A DNA stretch of 64,000 bases from Chthoniobacteraceae bacterium (lineage in GTDB: Bacteria > Verrucomicrobiota > Verrucomicrobiia > Chthoniobacterales > Chthoniobacteraceae): positions 124,001 through 188,000 of the forward strand of contig CANFTB010000002.1 in NCBI GenBank assembly GCA_947449735.1, written 5' to 3'. The notes below the pieces were generated by a model. It was not told where the DNA came from and did not search any database. It worked only from the letters and a program-made list of their open reading frames with translations. Below are positions 24,764 through 35,100 of this stretch, piece after piece (the first letter of the stretch is position 1; each line of letters begins with the position of its first letter). A program made the position numbers and the translations under genes.

Positions 24764-25786
24764 CTAATTCCTTTTCGGCAGCGTGCTCAGGAAATTGTCG
24801 CGGGCGGTCTTCGTCGCGGTCTCGGGTTTGAGGGCGTCTAGGAGGACGTAGTACTTCTGGATCTCGGGCGAGTAGTTGTGGAACTTGCCCACTTTGTCGG
24901 AGCCGATCATGAACCGGTTGGGGAACTCCTCGATCAGGTCGATCCACTCTTTCAAGGGCTTGCCGTCCTTGGTGATGTAGTCCTCGAAAACCACCCAGGC
25001 GATATCGATCCATACGTTGGGATAGGTCTTGAGAATCCTGCGTATCTCCTCTGTGTGGGTCGGGATGTTGATCCGGCGGCTGATGCCTGCGTGGCACCAG
25101 ATGAACTTGGTTTTGGGGTGCCGGGCGAGAGCGTTTGTCATCTCGTCGCGGAAGATGGGTTCGCGGCGCCAGACGGAGCTGAGGTTGCTATGGATGGCAA
25201 CCGGAAGATCGTTCGCCGCGGCAAGTTCGTAAATGGGATCCAGGCTCACGGAGTCCGCTTTTGCAGGATCCCCGTAGGTGAGCGATGTGAGGTCGTCGTG
25301 GCGGGTCATGATCTCGCCAATTCCCTCCCAGAGGCCCGGATACCACTCAATCATGCGCTTGACGTGGTCGACCGCGTTGCGGTCGGCGGAGTTGATTCCG
25401 CAGATGAAGGGGTGGAAACGTTTGCGGTCCTCGCCGCTCAGTTTTGCCAGTTCGTTCGCCACCAGGACGTCGGTTGCGGAGTACCAGTAGCAGCGGGCGT
25501 CGTCATCCAGATAGTACTGGGGCTGCGCCGTCTCGTTCATCGACCACTCCTTCACGAGCGGCATGCCGGAGATCATGGTGTGGTCCACCCCCGCCTTGTC
25601 CATGGCTTCCAGCACCGCCTTGATGCCGTCCGTACGCTGAAGAAAGTCGACGAGGTGGAGGTGGCAGTCCGAGGCGCGGTATTTGATCGGTGCTGCGGCG
25701 ATCGCGGCTGGCGGAGGCGTCTGGGCGTTGGCGGGCAGGAGCGCCCCGCAGGCGGCGAGGACGAGCAGGAGAGGGTGTCTGGACAT
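24764..25786 (-). CDS. Secreted amidohydrolase (TIM-barrel metal-dependent hydrolase)
   Basis: 340 residues with a signal peptide cleaved near LPANA. The mature protein has the amidohydrolase_2 pattern: DCHLHLVDF (about 40-48, metal-binding histidines), a strand ending in AIHSNLS, FIWCHAGIS, WIDIAWVVFEDY, and RFMIGSDKVG near the C-terminus with the catalytic Asp. The family hydrolyses or decarboxylates small organic acids using one metal; here it acts in the periplasm. The substrate is unknown. A perfect palindrome lies 15 bp upstream of the start. Confidence 0.85.
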   Translation of the reverse strand: MSRHPLLLVLAACGALLPANAQTPPPAAIAAAPIKYRASDCHLHLVDFLQRTDGIKAVLEAMDKAGVDHTMISGMPLVKEWSMNETAQPQYYLDDDARCYWYSATDVLVANELAKLSGEDRKRFHPFICGINSADRNAVDHVKRMIEWYPGLWEGIGEIMTRHDDLTSLTYGDPAKADSVSLDPIYELAAANDLPVAIHSNLSSVWRREPIFRDEMTNALARHPKTKFIWCHAGISRRINIPTHTEEIRRILKTYPNVWIDIAWVVFEDYITKDGKPLKEWIDLIEEFPNRFMIGSDKVGKFHNYSPEIQKYYVLLDALKPETATKTARDNFLSTLPKRN

Positions 25787-25801
25787 GGCTTGGTTGAGGT
25801 G

Positions 25802-25830
25802 AAGTGGACTAGCGATTGATTAGTCCACTT
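25802..25830. promoter_or_regulatory. Palindromic operator or leader hairpin
   Basis: Perfect 10-nt arms AAGTGGACTA and TAGTCCACTT separated by 9 nt (GCGATTGAT). It lies 15 bp upstream of the amidohydrolase start codon, inside the expected promoter/leader. The 19-bp centre-to-centre arm spacing suits a dimeric repressor on two helical turns; an RNA hairpin is the alternative. No cognate regulator is evident in the window. Confidence 0.6.
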
Positions 25831-25990
25831 AACGAAACCATCGATCGCTCGAGACGTACTTTAAACAGATAGCGGCTGACGGCGCCAGCACGCTTTGCCT
25901 GCGGTGCGCCGCTCGCTGCGCAACTGCAGGCGCCCCTGGAGCGGGCCCTGAAGGATGCCTGAGGGATCTACACGCAGCCCTCGATCCAGG

Positions 25991-26578
25991 CTAGAACGCT
26001 ACGTTCAGCAGCGGAAAGAAGGGCATGCCGCCTTCGCCCCGACTGACATTGATTAGGCCGATTTGGATTCCCTGCATGGAGGTGGCGACATTGAAAACAC
26101 CGATTTGCAGGCCTCCGAGGCGGCCGGCGGTGTTGACGATGCCCACTTGGAGTCCCTTCGAATTGCCCTGGACCGTATTCAGGGAGGACGCCTGCAAGCC
26201 GCCGAAGTCGGCTTTGACAAAGTTTGTAAGCCCGGCCTGGATACCCGAGTAGGTGCCGCCCACGGCGTTCATCACACCAAACTCCAGCCCGCATCCGTCT
26301 CCTTTTGAATCGTTGAGAAGTCCGAGGTCCAACCCGCGCATATTTGCGTTGCTGCCGTAGATCAGGTTGATGCGCAGTCCGCCGACCGCGTAGTCGCTGC
26401 CGGCGACCTGGGCGGGTGTGATGAGGGCCAGTTCGAAGGGTGTCGAAAGCGCCTGCGCGGGATGCGGAAGCGGCTTGGCGTCGCGCTTCGGGGGCCTGGT
26501 GGTCTTTCCGTCACCGGCGGAGGCTGGAACCACAGAGGCGAGGAGGAGGAGCAGTGCGGCGGCTTTGCTGGCTTTCAT
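25991..26578 (-). CDS. Secreted surface-repeat protein (LA_2272-type)
   Basis: 195 residues with a signal peptide cleaved near PASAG. From about residue 65 to the end it consists of short repeats of about 16-18 residues, each with GLQ.G..N or close variants (GLDLGLLN, GLEFGVMN, GIQAGLTN, GLQVGIVN, GLQIGVFN, GIQIGLIN). This is the pattern of the LA_2272-type surface repeat family, predicted to be outer-surface beta structure. Function unknown. Confidence 0.8.
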   Translation of the reverse strand: MKASKAAALLLLLASVVPASAGDGKTTRPPKRDAKPLPHPAQALSTPFELALITPAQVAGSDYAVGGLRINLIYGSNANMRGLDLGLLNDSKGDGCGLEFGVMNAVGGTYSGIQAGLTNFVKADFGGLQASSLNTVQGNSKGLQVGIVNTAGRLGGLQIGVFNVATSMQGIQIGLINVSRGEGGMPFFPLLNVAF

Positions 26579-26769
26579 GCGAAATAGGTTTTGAGGCGGG
26601 GGGTGTCTTACCGTTGGTGGTGGAATTGCAGGGTGGCGATTTCAAAACCCATTTGAGGGGCGGGCCGCTACACGCGTCCTCGCTAACTTATGTCGAGGAC
26701 CATCGCAAGCCAAGCTGCGCCTTGAGTCATTTTGTTTGTTATGACTTTCATGTCAGACGAGATGCACCG

Positions 26770-27213
26770 TTACCTGAGGCCGAGGACGGACCGCGGTACT
26801 CCATATTCCCGGTCCCATCCGTCGTAAATGACATCCGTGTGTCCGATGGAGTACTTGACCACCTGCCATTGGCCCTGGCTTTTCCTCAACAAGGCGGAAA
26901 TCCCATGGTCGAAAAACCCCATGTCAATTTGCTCCTGATATCGGGTCTTGCGGTAGTCCACTTTCGAACTGTCTGAACGCAGGGGCTCGCCGTTCAGGAA
27001 AGCCCATTCATCCGTCACTCGAAGATCCTTCACTTTAAAAATGACTGCCTGGTGGAGGTCCGCCTGAACCGGAACTCTGAGAGCGTCCATGATGGATTTG
27101 CGCTCCGGCGTGCCGGCCGCAGGGGTGCGAATGGGCGAGGCTGCGTCTGCCGAGTGGGGCAGGGCCCCCAGCGTGAAGGTCAGCAAGGGCAGGAGAATGC
27201 GGAGTAGTTTCAT
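26770..27213 (-). CDS. Conserved secreted protein of unknown function
   Basis: 147 residues from the ATG at 27213 (MKLLRILLPLLTF); a TTG seven codons upstream is an alternative. It has a signal peptide cleaved near HSADA. The mature domain, with RKSIMDALRVPVQ, VIFKVKDLRVTDEWAFLNGEP, FDHGISALLRKSQGQWQVV and a Tyr/Trp-rich C-terminus, follows the pattern of small periplasmic proteins found across Proteobacteria and others. I cannot assign a function. Confidence 0.75.
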   Translation of the reverse strand: MKLLRILLPLLTFTLGALPHSADAASPIRTPAAGTPERKSIMDALRVPVQADLHQAVIFKVKDLRVTDEWAFLNGEPLRSDSSKVDYRKTRYQEQIDMGFFDHGISALLRKSQGQWQVVKYSIGHTDVIYDGWDREYGVPRSVLGLR

Positions 27214-27371
27214 GGGGAGGAGGGATATTTTCAAATGAAAGGGGGTCGCCGGCTTGCCATTCGGCAGTGCATGATGACCGCCGCTCTTTTAAAGCGTTTT
27301 CAACCTGATTCGATCACAAAGTGCGGGGGCTGTGGCCCCGGTTCCTGAGCGATGCGCCGTTCCGTGGAAAA

Positions 27372-28859
27372 TCAGGTGCCGCAAAAGGTCTTGTACGGCG
27401 CGCTGCCGGAAGGCGCGGGCTCAAGGTAGGCGATCTCCCGCGGGGCCTCCGCATTGTAGGGGTCCGAAAGTGCTGCGAGGAGGCGGTGCGTGGGAGCCAG
27501 GTCGCCGGCGGATGCCGACGCGAGGGCGGCCTCGACCATGTGGTTGCGGGGGATGACGCGGGGGTTGTGTTTGCGCATGAGTTGCAGGCACTCGGCATGC
27601 GTTTGCGGCTGCCTCGACCGGCGTGCGCTCCAGTCTGCGTGCCAGGTTGCCAGCGCTCCGTCACCGAACGGAGAGGACTGCAGAGCGGCTTCCGAGGAGA
27701 GGGATTGAAACGCGTTCGTAAAATCGGCGCCGCTTTCCTCGAGAGCGTTGAGTAGGTCCTTGGAAAGGGTTTCGTCCCCTTGTTCTTCGTTGAACAGCCC
27801 GAGTTTGGAGCGCATGCCGGACAGCCAGTGGCGCTTGAATTCGTCTTGAAAGCCCTCGATGACGCCGTTCGCCAGTTCGAGGCCCCGTGCTTCCTCTGGG
27901 TGGAGCAGTGGAAACAGTGCCTCCGCCAGACGCGCAATGTTCCACTGCGCGATGGGAGGCTGGTTTGCGTAAGCGTAGCGTCGTCCCCTGTCGATGGAGC
28001 TGAACGTCGTGTCGGGGGCGTAGCGGTCGATGAACGCGCAGGGGCCGTAGTCGATGGTCTCCCCGGAAAGGGCCGCGTTGTCGGTGTTCATGACGCCGTG
28101 GACGAATCCCACATTGAGCCATCGGGCCACGAGGGACGCCTGTCGCTCCATGGCGCAGCGGAGCAGTTCCAAGGCGGGGGATTCGGCGCCGATGCGGTCC
28201 GGAAAGTGGCGCTCCAAGGTGTAGTTTACGAGCGCCGCGAGTGCCTGCTTGTCCTCGTGTGCGGATAGAAACTCAAAGGTGCCGATGCGTATGTGACTGG
28301 CCGCCACACGGGTGAGCACCGCGCCCTGGAGCGTTTCCCTGCGGTAAACCGGTTCGCCTGTGGCGGCCACGGCGAGGCTGCGAGTCGTGGGAATGCCAAG
28401 CGCGTGCATCGCCTCGCTGATGATGTGCTCCCTGAGCATGGGGCCGAGCGCGGCCCGGCCGTCCCCTCCGCGCGAGAAGGGCGTGGCTCCGGAGCCTTTG
28501 AGCTGGATGTCCAGGCGCTGCCCCGCGGGTGTGATGTGTTCACCAAGCAGGAGCGCTCGCCCGTCCCCCAGATTTGTGAACCCGCCAAACTGGTGGCCGG
28601 CGTAAGCCTGGGCCAGGGGCAGGGCGCCTGGGGGAAGTGTGTTTCCGGCGAAAACCGCTGCGGAATCCGCGGTATCCAGGGCGTCGGCGTCTAGGCCGAG
28701 GGAAAGCGCAAGCGGGCGGTTGAAGAGCACCAGACTCGGGGACTGGACGGGACTGAGCCGCCAGGGTTTGTGAAGGAGGTCCGGCAGCCTCGAGTAGGAG
28801 TGGTCGAGGCGCCACCCGTTTGCGAGGGGGCCCGGGGTTTGGAAGATGGCTTCGGACAT
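27372..28859 (-). CDS. selO: Protein adenylyltransferase SelO (YdiU/UPF0061)
   Basis: SelO pseudokinases transfer AMP from ATP to proteins and act in redox stress. Start chosen at the ATG of MSEAIFQTPG, giving 495 residues, close to E. coli YdiU; 60 nt of upstream frame looks non-coding. Motifs: YAGHQFGGFTNLGDGRALLLGE, QLKGSGATPFSRGGDGRA (nucleotide-binding), the catalytic NTDN and DYGPCAFID. The C-terminus ends with a Cys (YKTFCGT), the position of the conserved Cys or selenocysteine. There is no in-frame TGA evidence for Sec here. Confidence 0.95.
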   Translation of the reverse strand: MSEAIFQTPGPLANGWRLDHSYSRLPDLLHKPWRLSPVQSPSLVLFNRPLALSLGLDADALDTADSAAVFAGNTLPPGALPLAQAYAGHQFGGFTNLGDGRALLLGEHITPAGQRLDIQLKGSGATPFSRGGDGRAALGPMLREHIISEAMHALGIPTTRSLAVAATGEPVYRRETLQGAVLTRVAASHIRIGTFEFLSAHEDKQALAALVNYTLERHFPDRIGAESPALELLRCAMERQASLVARWLNVGFVHGVMNTDNAALSGETIDYGPCAFIDRYAPDTTFSSIDRGRRYAYANQPPIAQWNIARLAEALFPLLHPEEARGLELANGVIEGFQDEFKRHWLSGMRSKLGLFNEEQGDETLSKDLLNALEESGADFTNAFQSLSSEAALQSSPFGDGALATWHADWSARRSRQPQTHAECLQLMRKHNPRVIPRNHMVEAALASASAGDLAPTHRLLAALSDPYNAEAPREIAYLEPAPSGSAPYKTFCGT

Positions 28860-28943
28860 GTCGGTGATTGGGGGCGGTATGCTCGCAGGCCGGCGCCGGG
28901 TGCGCCAGCCCGGGGACATGTCGTTGCCGGGGCGGCGCGCGCG

Positions 28944-30074
28944 CTACTGGAGGCTTCCCTTGGCTTGAAAAGTCTGCCAGTCGGCCGCGTACGCCGCGTT
29001 GATCAGCCAGGATGCCGTTTCTTTTTTGAGCTTAAAGTCTGGAAAGCTTGCGATCGGCAGGAGCTGGTGGCCGCCCGTGGAGACGTCCCAGTTCTGCCCC
29101 AGAAAGCCCTTTTCCGGAGTCAGTTCCGTAAGGGCAACCGGACCCTTGCGAGGATCGGCGTCGGAAGGCACCCGCGCCGCCCAGGTGTGTTTGAGGAAGG
29201 AAAAGACGAGGGGCCACGTTTTTTCTCCTGGGCCGTGGCCTGTCTTGGGTTCGACGGCGTAATTCCAGACAGCGTTGTGTTGTTCTCGCATCAGGCGGAC
29301 GACGGCGAGGTTCTCCTCCCGGGAGGGCCTTGTGAGAAACGGGTCGTCCTCGCCGAAGATGACGAGCCCCGGGACTTTGGCGGCGCCGGGCTGGTAGACT
29401 TGGTGGGTGATTCCCGGGCGCATGGACACCCATGCCCACACCCTGGCGCTTTCGGTGGCGGGGAATATGGCGGAAAATCCCGTTCCGTTGGAGTGCCCGT
29501 AGAGGAAGAGGGGGGCGTGTTCGAGTTCGGGGTGGGCAGCCCTTGTTCCGAGGTCCTTCAGCCGTTCGTAGAGCATTTCCTTGGGCCAGAAGCCTCTCTG
29601 CACGGGATTTCCGATGAACTTGAAGACCGCGAGGTGGAGTTCCCGGGCGATCTTTCTAAGCTCCGGGTGTTTGTACAGGTTGAGCCCGCTGCCGTGGGCG
29701 GAGATGACGACGACGCCTTTCACCAAACCCGCCTCTTCCGGGATCCACAGGTCGAATATGCATTCCTCATCCTTGCCCTCGCCCTTATCTGCGACGGCCT
29801 TGCGCCAGGCCGGGGCGTCCAGGTTCCAGACCCAGTTTCTGGCGGCGGCCTGGTTCTCCGAAGGAGTTCCCCACTTCGCTTCGTCCAGTTTTGCATTCCA
29901 TTCCTTGGCATCCTTCGGCTGGGTGTTTGCACGAACCCACCCGATGCTGTGGCACTCCGGGAGTTGGAGCGTCTCGGACAGTTCGATGTCGGCGGCACGG
30001 AGTCCCAGAGGGGAGGCGAGCAGGAGGACTGCTGACAGTGTGTTGAGGAGGGGGAGCGTTCGGGGGATTGGCAT
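28944..30074 (-). CDS. Secreted alpha/beta hydrolase
   Basis: 376 residues with a signal peptide (LRAADIE at the likely mature start). The fold has VVVISAHGSGLN (oxyanion/early strand), the nucleophile elbow FLYGHSNGTGFS, an acid in the FGEDDPF segment and a C-terminal His in KTGHGPGEK. It resembles the esterase/dienelactone hydrolase or PHB-depolymerase style of secreted hydrolases. The substrate is unknown. It lies 85 bp upstream of selO on the same strand. Confidence 0.82.
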   Translation of the reverse strand: MPIPRTLPLLNTLSAVLLLASPLGLRAADIELSETLQLPECHSIGWVRANTQPKDAKEWNAKLDEAKWGTPSENQAAARNWVWNLDAPAWRKAVADKGEGKDEECIFDLWIPEEAGLVKGVVVISAHGSGLNLYKHPELRKIARELHLAVFKFIGNPVQRGFWPKEMLYERLKDLGTRAAHPELEHAPLFLYGHSNGTGFSAIFPATESARVWAWVSMRPGITHQVYQPGAAKVPGLVIFGEDDPFLTRPSREENLAVVRLMREQHNAVWNYAVEPKTGHGPGEKTWPLVFSFLKHTWAARVPSDADPRKGPVALTELTPEKGFLGQNWDVSTGGHQLLPIASFPDFKLKKETASWLINAAYAADWQTFQAKGSLQ

Positions 30075-30190
30075 GATGGAAGGATGTTTGTTGGGAAGGG
30101 GGGCGGGGCGGACGGTCTAAGACTATAAATCGGCTACAGGCGTAATATTGGGGCCTTATCGAGGGGAGGGATGCGTTTGAGCCGGGAAAA

Positions 30191-30215
30191 GAAAGTTCAC
30201 GCGGGGCCGCAGGGA
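30191..30215 (+). repeat. Dispersed GAAGTTCACGCGGAG element, weak copy
   Basis: GAAAGTTCACGCGGGGCCGC shares the core AGTTCACGCGG with the copies at 38935 and 46605 and sits just downstream of recF. The rest has diverged. Confidence 0.4.
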
Positions 30216-30222
30216 GGGGACC

Positions 30223-31248
30223 TTAGTTAAAGTCGACCACGTGCGCCTGCAGTTCCTTAGGAAGCCATTCCCTCTGGGTGGTCGTGATGATTTGCTGGGA
30301 GTTTGCCGGGAGTTGCTCGAGCAGGGACGCTCTGCGTGCGATGTCGAGTTCCCCAAACACATCGTCCAGCAGCAGGAGAGGCGGCGCTCCGAACTGGGCT
30401 TCCAGGAGGCGGGCAGCTGCCAGCCTAAGCGCAAGGACCAAGGTGCGTTGCTGGCCCTCGGATCCCAGGCCTGCGGGTGAACCGGACAGAGTGAGCTGCA
30501 AATCGTCGCGGTGCGGGCCGACGGTTGTTTGCCGGAGTCGGGTGTCTTCCACCCGCGCCGCCGCCAGGGCTTCGGGCAGGGTGGGCGCCGCGCCGGGGAG
30601 GTAGTCCATCTCGAGTTTTTCCCGGGCCCCGCTGATGCCGGCGTGTGCGAGCTGGGCCAGGGGCCTCAGCGCCGTGACAAGTTCAAGGCGGATGTGCATC
30701 AGCGTTTGCCCTGCGGTTTGCAGGGGTTCATCGAAGGCCTGAATTTCCCTCCACTTTGGGGTCGGCGCCTTCAAGAGCAGGTTTCTGGAACGCAGCGCCC
30801 GGTCATAGTCGCGCAGGGCTTTACGGTAGGAGGGGTTTGTTTGAGCCGCGACGAAGTCCAGAAAGCGCCTCCGGGTCTCTCCGCTGTTTCGGATAATGTC
30901 GACGTCCGCGTTGGAAAACCACACCACGCGCGCCAGTTTAAGGCACTCCGTGGCGGAACGCTGTTCGACGGAATCCAGAGCCAGCTTTTTGCGCTGGGGA
31001 CTGTAGTAAAACTGGAGGTGTGCGCCGCTGTAATAACCGTCCACCAAAAGGCCCCTGGCGCCGTGGCGGATGAGTTCCCCAAGCTTGCTGGTCCGTGGGG
31101 ATTGAAGTCGCAGCAAGAGGCAGGCTGCCTCCAGAAGGGAAGTCTTGCCCCGGGCATTCGGGCCGATGATCAAATTGATGCCTGGGACAAAGGAGCACTC
31201 AAATTGTTCGAAGCAGCGGAAATGCCCGACTTTCAGCTGGGTGAGCAT
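30223..31248 (-). CDS. recF: DNA replication and repair protein RecF
   Basis: 341 residues. RecF is an SMC-like ATPase that loads RecA at gaps with RecO/RecR. Motifs: N-terminal FRCFEQFECSF, Walker A GPNARGKTSLLEA (about 30-42), signature GSEGQQRTLVLALRLA and Walker B LLLLDDVFGELD near the C-terminus. In many bacteria recF follows dnaN; here it is flanked by a DedA-type gene and a hydrolase. Confidence 0.95.
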   Translation of the reverse strand: MLTQLKVGHFRCFEQFECSFVPGINLIIGPNARGKTSLLEAACLLLRLQSPRTSKLGELIRHGARGLLVDGYYSGAHLQFYYSPQRKKLALDSVEQRSATECLKLARVVWFSNADVDIIRNSGETRRRFLDFVAAQTNPSYRKALRDYDRALRSRNLLLKAPTPKWREIQAFDEPLQTAGQTLMHIRLELVTALRPLAQLAHAGISGAREKLEMDYLPGAAPTLPEALAAARVEDTRLRQTTVGPHRDDLQLTLSGSPAGLGSEGQQRTLVLALRLAAARLLEAQFGAPPLLLLDDVFGELDIARRASLLEQLPANSQQIITTTQREWLPKELQAHVVDFN

Positions 31249-31266
31249 GGCTGAGGGCGCCCGATT

Positions 31267-31926
31267 CTAGGAAATCTTGTCGGCGGAGGAGCTTGACTGC
31301 TGGGAAGTCGATCCCGAATTGGATCCGGAATTGGACCCCGAACCGGTTTCCGGGTGGGAAGGACCATTTCTGTGGAGACGGTAGCGAACGTACGCGATCA
31401 ACGCAATCACGGCAATGCCGCCAAGAATCCAGTGTTTTGCCTCCAGCAGCCAGTCGTCAAAGTCATCTAGATGGTTGGAGAGGGTGAAGCCGACTCCGAC
31501 CAAGACTGCCGCCCAAGGAAGGAGCCCCGCAAGAATGCTGATATAAAAGCGTGTGTAGGAGAGACTTTGCAGGCCCCAAAAGATGATGGTCGGATAGCGG
31601 GTTCCGTACAGAGGACGGCAGATCGAGAGCTGCCACGGGCCGGTCTTGTTCGCGAACTTCTCGATGGACGGGGCAAACTTCTGGTAGGCTTTTTGGGCTC
31701 TTACCCAGTCGGCGCGGTTTTTGGAGAGCCAGAAGACCACGGTATCATGCAGCACCGCACCCAGAATCGCCACCGGAACGCACGAGGCGAGATGGACCAC
31801 GCCGCTGTGCGCCAAGGCGCCGACCACCAAAAAGATAAGATCCGTCTCAATGAGCCCCCAGAGAAGGATGATTGCCTCCGCCCAGGCGCGGTGTTGCCGT
31901 AAAAATTCTAGGAGGTTGTCGAACAT
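31267..31926 (-). CDS. DedA/VTT-family membrane protein
   Basis: About 219 residues from the ATG of MFDNLLEFL; longer starts at 31956 and 31995 are possible but would put a polar stretch before the first conserved helix. The DedA pattern is visible: AEAIILLWGLIETDLIFLV, the VAILGAVLHDTVVFWL helix, RPLYGTRYP (conserved Arg/Gly-x-Arg in the motif F-GR..P), a further pair of helices and a Ser/Gly-rich cytoplasmic tail. DedA proteins are thought to flip membrane lipids. It is 18 bp upstream of recF on the same strand. Confidence 0.82.
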   Translation of the reverse strand: MFDNLLEFLRQHRAWAEAIILLWGLIETDLIFLVVGALAHSGVVHLASCVPVAILGAVLHDTVVFWLSKNRADWVRAQKAYQKFAPSIEKFANKTGPWQLSICRPLYGTRYPTIIFWGLQSLSYTRFYISILAGLLPWAAVLVGVGFTLSNHLDDFDDWLLEAKHWILGGIAVIALIAYVRYRLHRNGPSHPETGSGSNSGSNSGSTSQQSSSSADKIS

Positions 31927-32183
31927 TTCGGAAAAGCAGGGGGCGAGAGATTGCATCAATCTCGGCGGGTTAGCTATGAAAAGACGCGGCCTCACAAGTG
32001 AAAATTGTTTGTCGAGTTCGGGGCGGATGGGTGCCGCTCGGAACCCCGCGCGGGCCTGTTTTAAGTCTGCTGTAGGGGGCCTGTTTCGGAGGGGGCTTGC
32101 GCCGCAATTTTTTTTGCGTTGGAAGCACTAAGGAAGCAAGCGACTCTGGATCATTCAGAGATGTAGCCGTTTTCCCCAAATAT

Positions 32184-35100
32184 ATGGTTTTTCGTGCATT
32201 GCTTTCGTCCGCCAGTCTAGCGTCAGCCTTCGTTCTCTCCTCCGCAATGGCGGCGTCTGCTCTTGCGGCAGTGAAGGCGCCATCCGGTCCGGTCAGTTAT
32301 TATCAGGACGTGCGGCCCGTCTTTCAGGCGAACTGCCAGGGGTGCCACCAGCCGGCCAAGCTGAAGGGCGGCTATGTGATGACGGATTTTAAAAAGCTCC
32401 TCGCCGGGGGCGAGAAGGACGGGGTAGCCGTCGTGCCCGGGGATGTTTCCAAGGGATCCCTTCTGGAGCAGATCACCCCGCACAACGGCTCGGCCGAAAT
32501 GCCCAAGAACAAGCCGCCGCTTGCCGAGTACGAAATTGATCTGGTGCGTCGCTGGATTGCGGAGGGAGCCAAGGACGACACGCCCGCCGACGCCAAAAAG
32601 CATTTTGACGCTGAGCATCCCCCTGTTTACGCACGGCTGCCCGTCATCAGTTCCATTGACTATTCTCCGGACGGCTCTCTTCTGGCGGTTGCCGGTTTCC
32701 ACGAGGTTTTACTCCAAAAAGCCGACGGCCAAGGTCTGAAATCCCGGCTGATCGGTCTTTCGGAGCGCATCCAGTCGGTCCGGTTCTCCCCAGACGGCAA
32801 GTGGCTCGCGGCAGCGGGGGGCGATCCCGCGCGGCTCGGGGAGGTGCAGATTTGGGAGGTGGCGACTGGGGCCCTCAAGGTGTCCGCTCCCACCGGCTGG
32901 GACACGCTGTATGGTTTGAGCTGGTCGCCCGACAGCCGTTTGGTGGCGTTCGGCTGTGCCGACAACACGGTTCGCGCCGTCGAGGCGGCCACCGGCAAGC
33001 AGGTGTTCCAGATGGGGTCACACAACGACTGGGTCCTGGACACGGCGTTTTCCGACAAGGGAGACCATATTATTTCCGTGGGACGCGACATGACCGCCAA
33101 GTTGAGCGAGGTCGCCGGCGAGCGGTTTGTAGACAACATCACCTCCATCACCCCCGGCGCCCTTCGCGGAGGTTTGGGGGCGGTTGACAGGCATCCCGGC
33201 TCGGAGGCCGTTTTGGTGGGAGGCTCGGATGGGGCTCCCCAGCTGTTTCGAATTTTCCGGACGACCGCCCGCAAGATCGGCGACAACGCGAATTTGCTCA
33301 AAAAGTATCCTGAAATGACCGGGCGCATCTTCGCCGCCCGTTTTTCGAAGGATGGCGAAAAGTTCGTGTCCGGCAGTTCGCTCGACGGCAAGGGCGAGGT
33401 GGCCGTGTACGCGACGGAATCGACGCTGAACGTTCCGGCCGATATCCAGTCGATCCGCTCCAAGCCCGTCGGCAAGCAGACCGAGGCTGAGAAGCAAAGG
33501 CTCAAGGACTTCGACACCAAGCTCGGGACCCGGGTGTTCTTGTCCAAGGTGGATGCCTCCGCAGTGTACGCGGTGGCGTTTCGTCCGGATGGCGGCGCCG
33601 TAGCAGCGGCTGGAAGCGACGGCAAGATTCGGGTCTTCAACGCGGCCGACGGAGCGGTGTTGAATACGTTTGATTCGGTGCCGGTGAATTCCGGAGCGGC
33701 GGTTGCGGGCAATGCTGTGAAAAAAGGCGGCATGAGGCTGCAGAAGGTGGAGGAAACTGGTGCGGATGTTTTGCCGGCAGGGCGCAAACTGGCCGGACTC
33801 GAGGTGACTCCGCAGGCGGTCGAGATCAAGCGCCGCAACGATTACGTGCAGTTGCTTGTAACGGCAAAATACGAGGGAGGCGACGTGGCCGATGTCACGC
33901 GCTCCGCCAAGTTGGAGATTGCCGCCCCTCTGGCGGAACTGACGGCCCGCGGACAGCTGCATCCGCGCGCGGACGGTTCGACGGAGTTGAAGGTGACGTT
34001 CGAGGGGAAGACGGTCTCGGTGCCCGTGAAAGTGGCCGGAGCCGGAGCCGCCTTCGAGTCTGATTTCGTGCGCGATGTGAACCCGGTGATGACCAAGCTC
34101 GGTTGCAACGCGGGAACCTGCCACGGCGCCAAGGACGGGAAGGCGGGCTTCAAGCTTTCGCTGCGCGGCTACGATCCCGAGTACGACCTGCGCTCCCTCA
34201 CGGACGACATGGCGTCGCGGCGCGTGGCGGTGGCCTCTCCGGAAGACAGCCTCATGCTGCTCAAGGCGGTTGCCGAGGTGCCGCATGAAGGCGGTCGGCG
34301 GACGCATCCGGATGAGAAGTACTATCATATTTTGAAGTCGTGGATCGCCGGCGGGGCAAAGCTTAACCTTGCCGCCGCCCGTGTCACTGGGATCGAACTC
34401 ATGCCGCAGAATCCGGTGGTACAGAGCATCGGGAGCCGCCAGCAGGTTCGCATCGTGGCGCGCTTTGCTGATGGGTCCACGCGGGACGTGACGAACGAGG
34501 CTTTTGTAGAGAGCGGCAACACGGACGTGGCTTCCGTCGACGCTTCCGGCCTTGTGACCACGCTCCGGAGGGGCGAGGCGCCGATGCTCGCCCGCTACGA
34601 AGGGAGCTACGCCGCGACGACCGTGACCGTAATGGGAGACCGCAGCGGCTTCGAGTGGAAGGAGCCGCTCGCCTGGTCGCGGGTGGACGAGTTGGTGGCT
34701 GCGAAATGGAAGCGCATGCAGATCGAGCCCTCGGGGCTTTGCACCGACGGAGAGTTTCTGCGCCGCGTTTATTTGGACCTCACCGGGCTGCCTCCCTCGA
34801 CTGAAAAGTTGAAGGCGTTTCTGGCCGACACCCGCGAGTCTAGGGTGAAGCGCGACGAAGTGATCGACGCCTTGATCGGCAATGTCGATTTTGTGGAGCA
34901 CTGGACCAACAAGTGGAGCGACCTTCTGCAGGTGAACGCCAAGTTCCTCGGACGGGAAGGCGCGGAGGGTTTCCGGGCGTGGATCCGCAACGCCGTGGAC
35001 AAGAACGTCCCCTACGATCAGTTCGTGCAGTCGATTTTGACTGCGAGCGGGTCGAACAAGGAGAACCCGGCCGCGAGCTACTGGAAGATTTTGCGCCAGC

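Noticed and set aside
27372..28859. Selenocysteine in SelO
   Set aside because: The C-terminal position is an ordinary Cys codon, with no in-frame TGA and no SECIS-like element seen.
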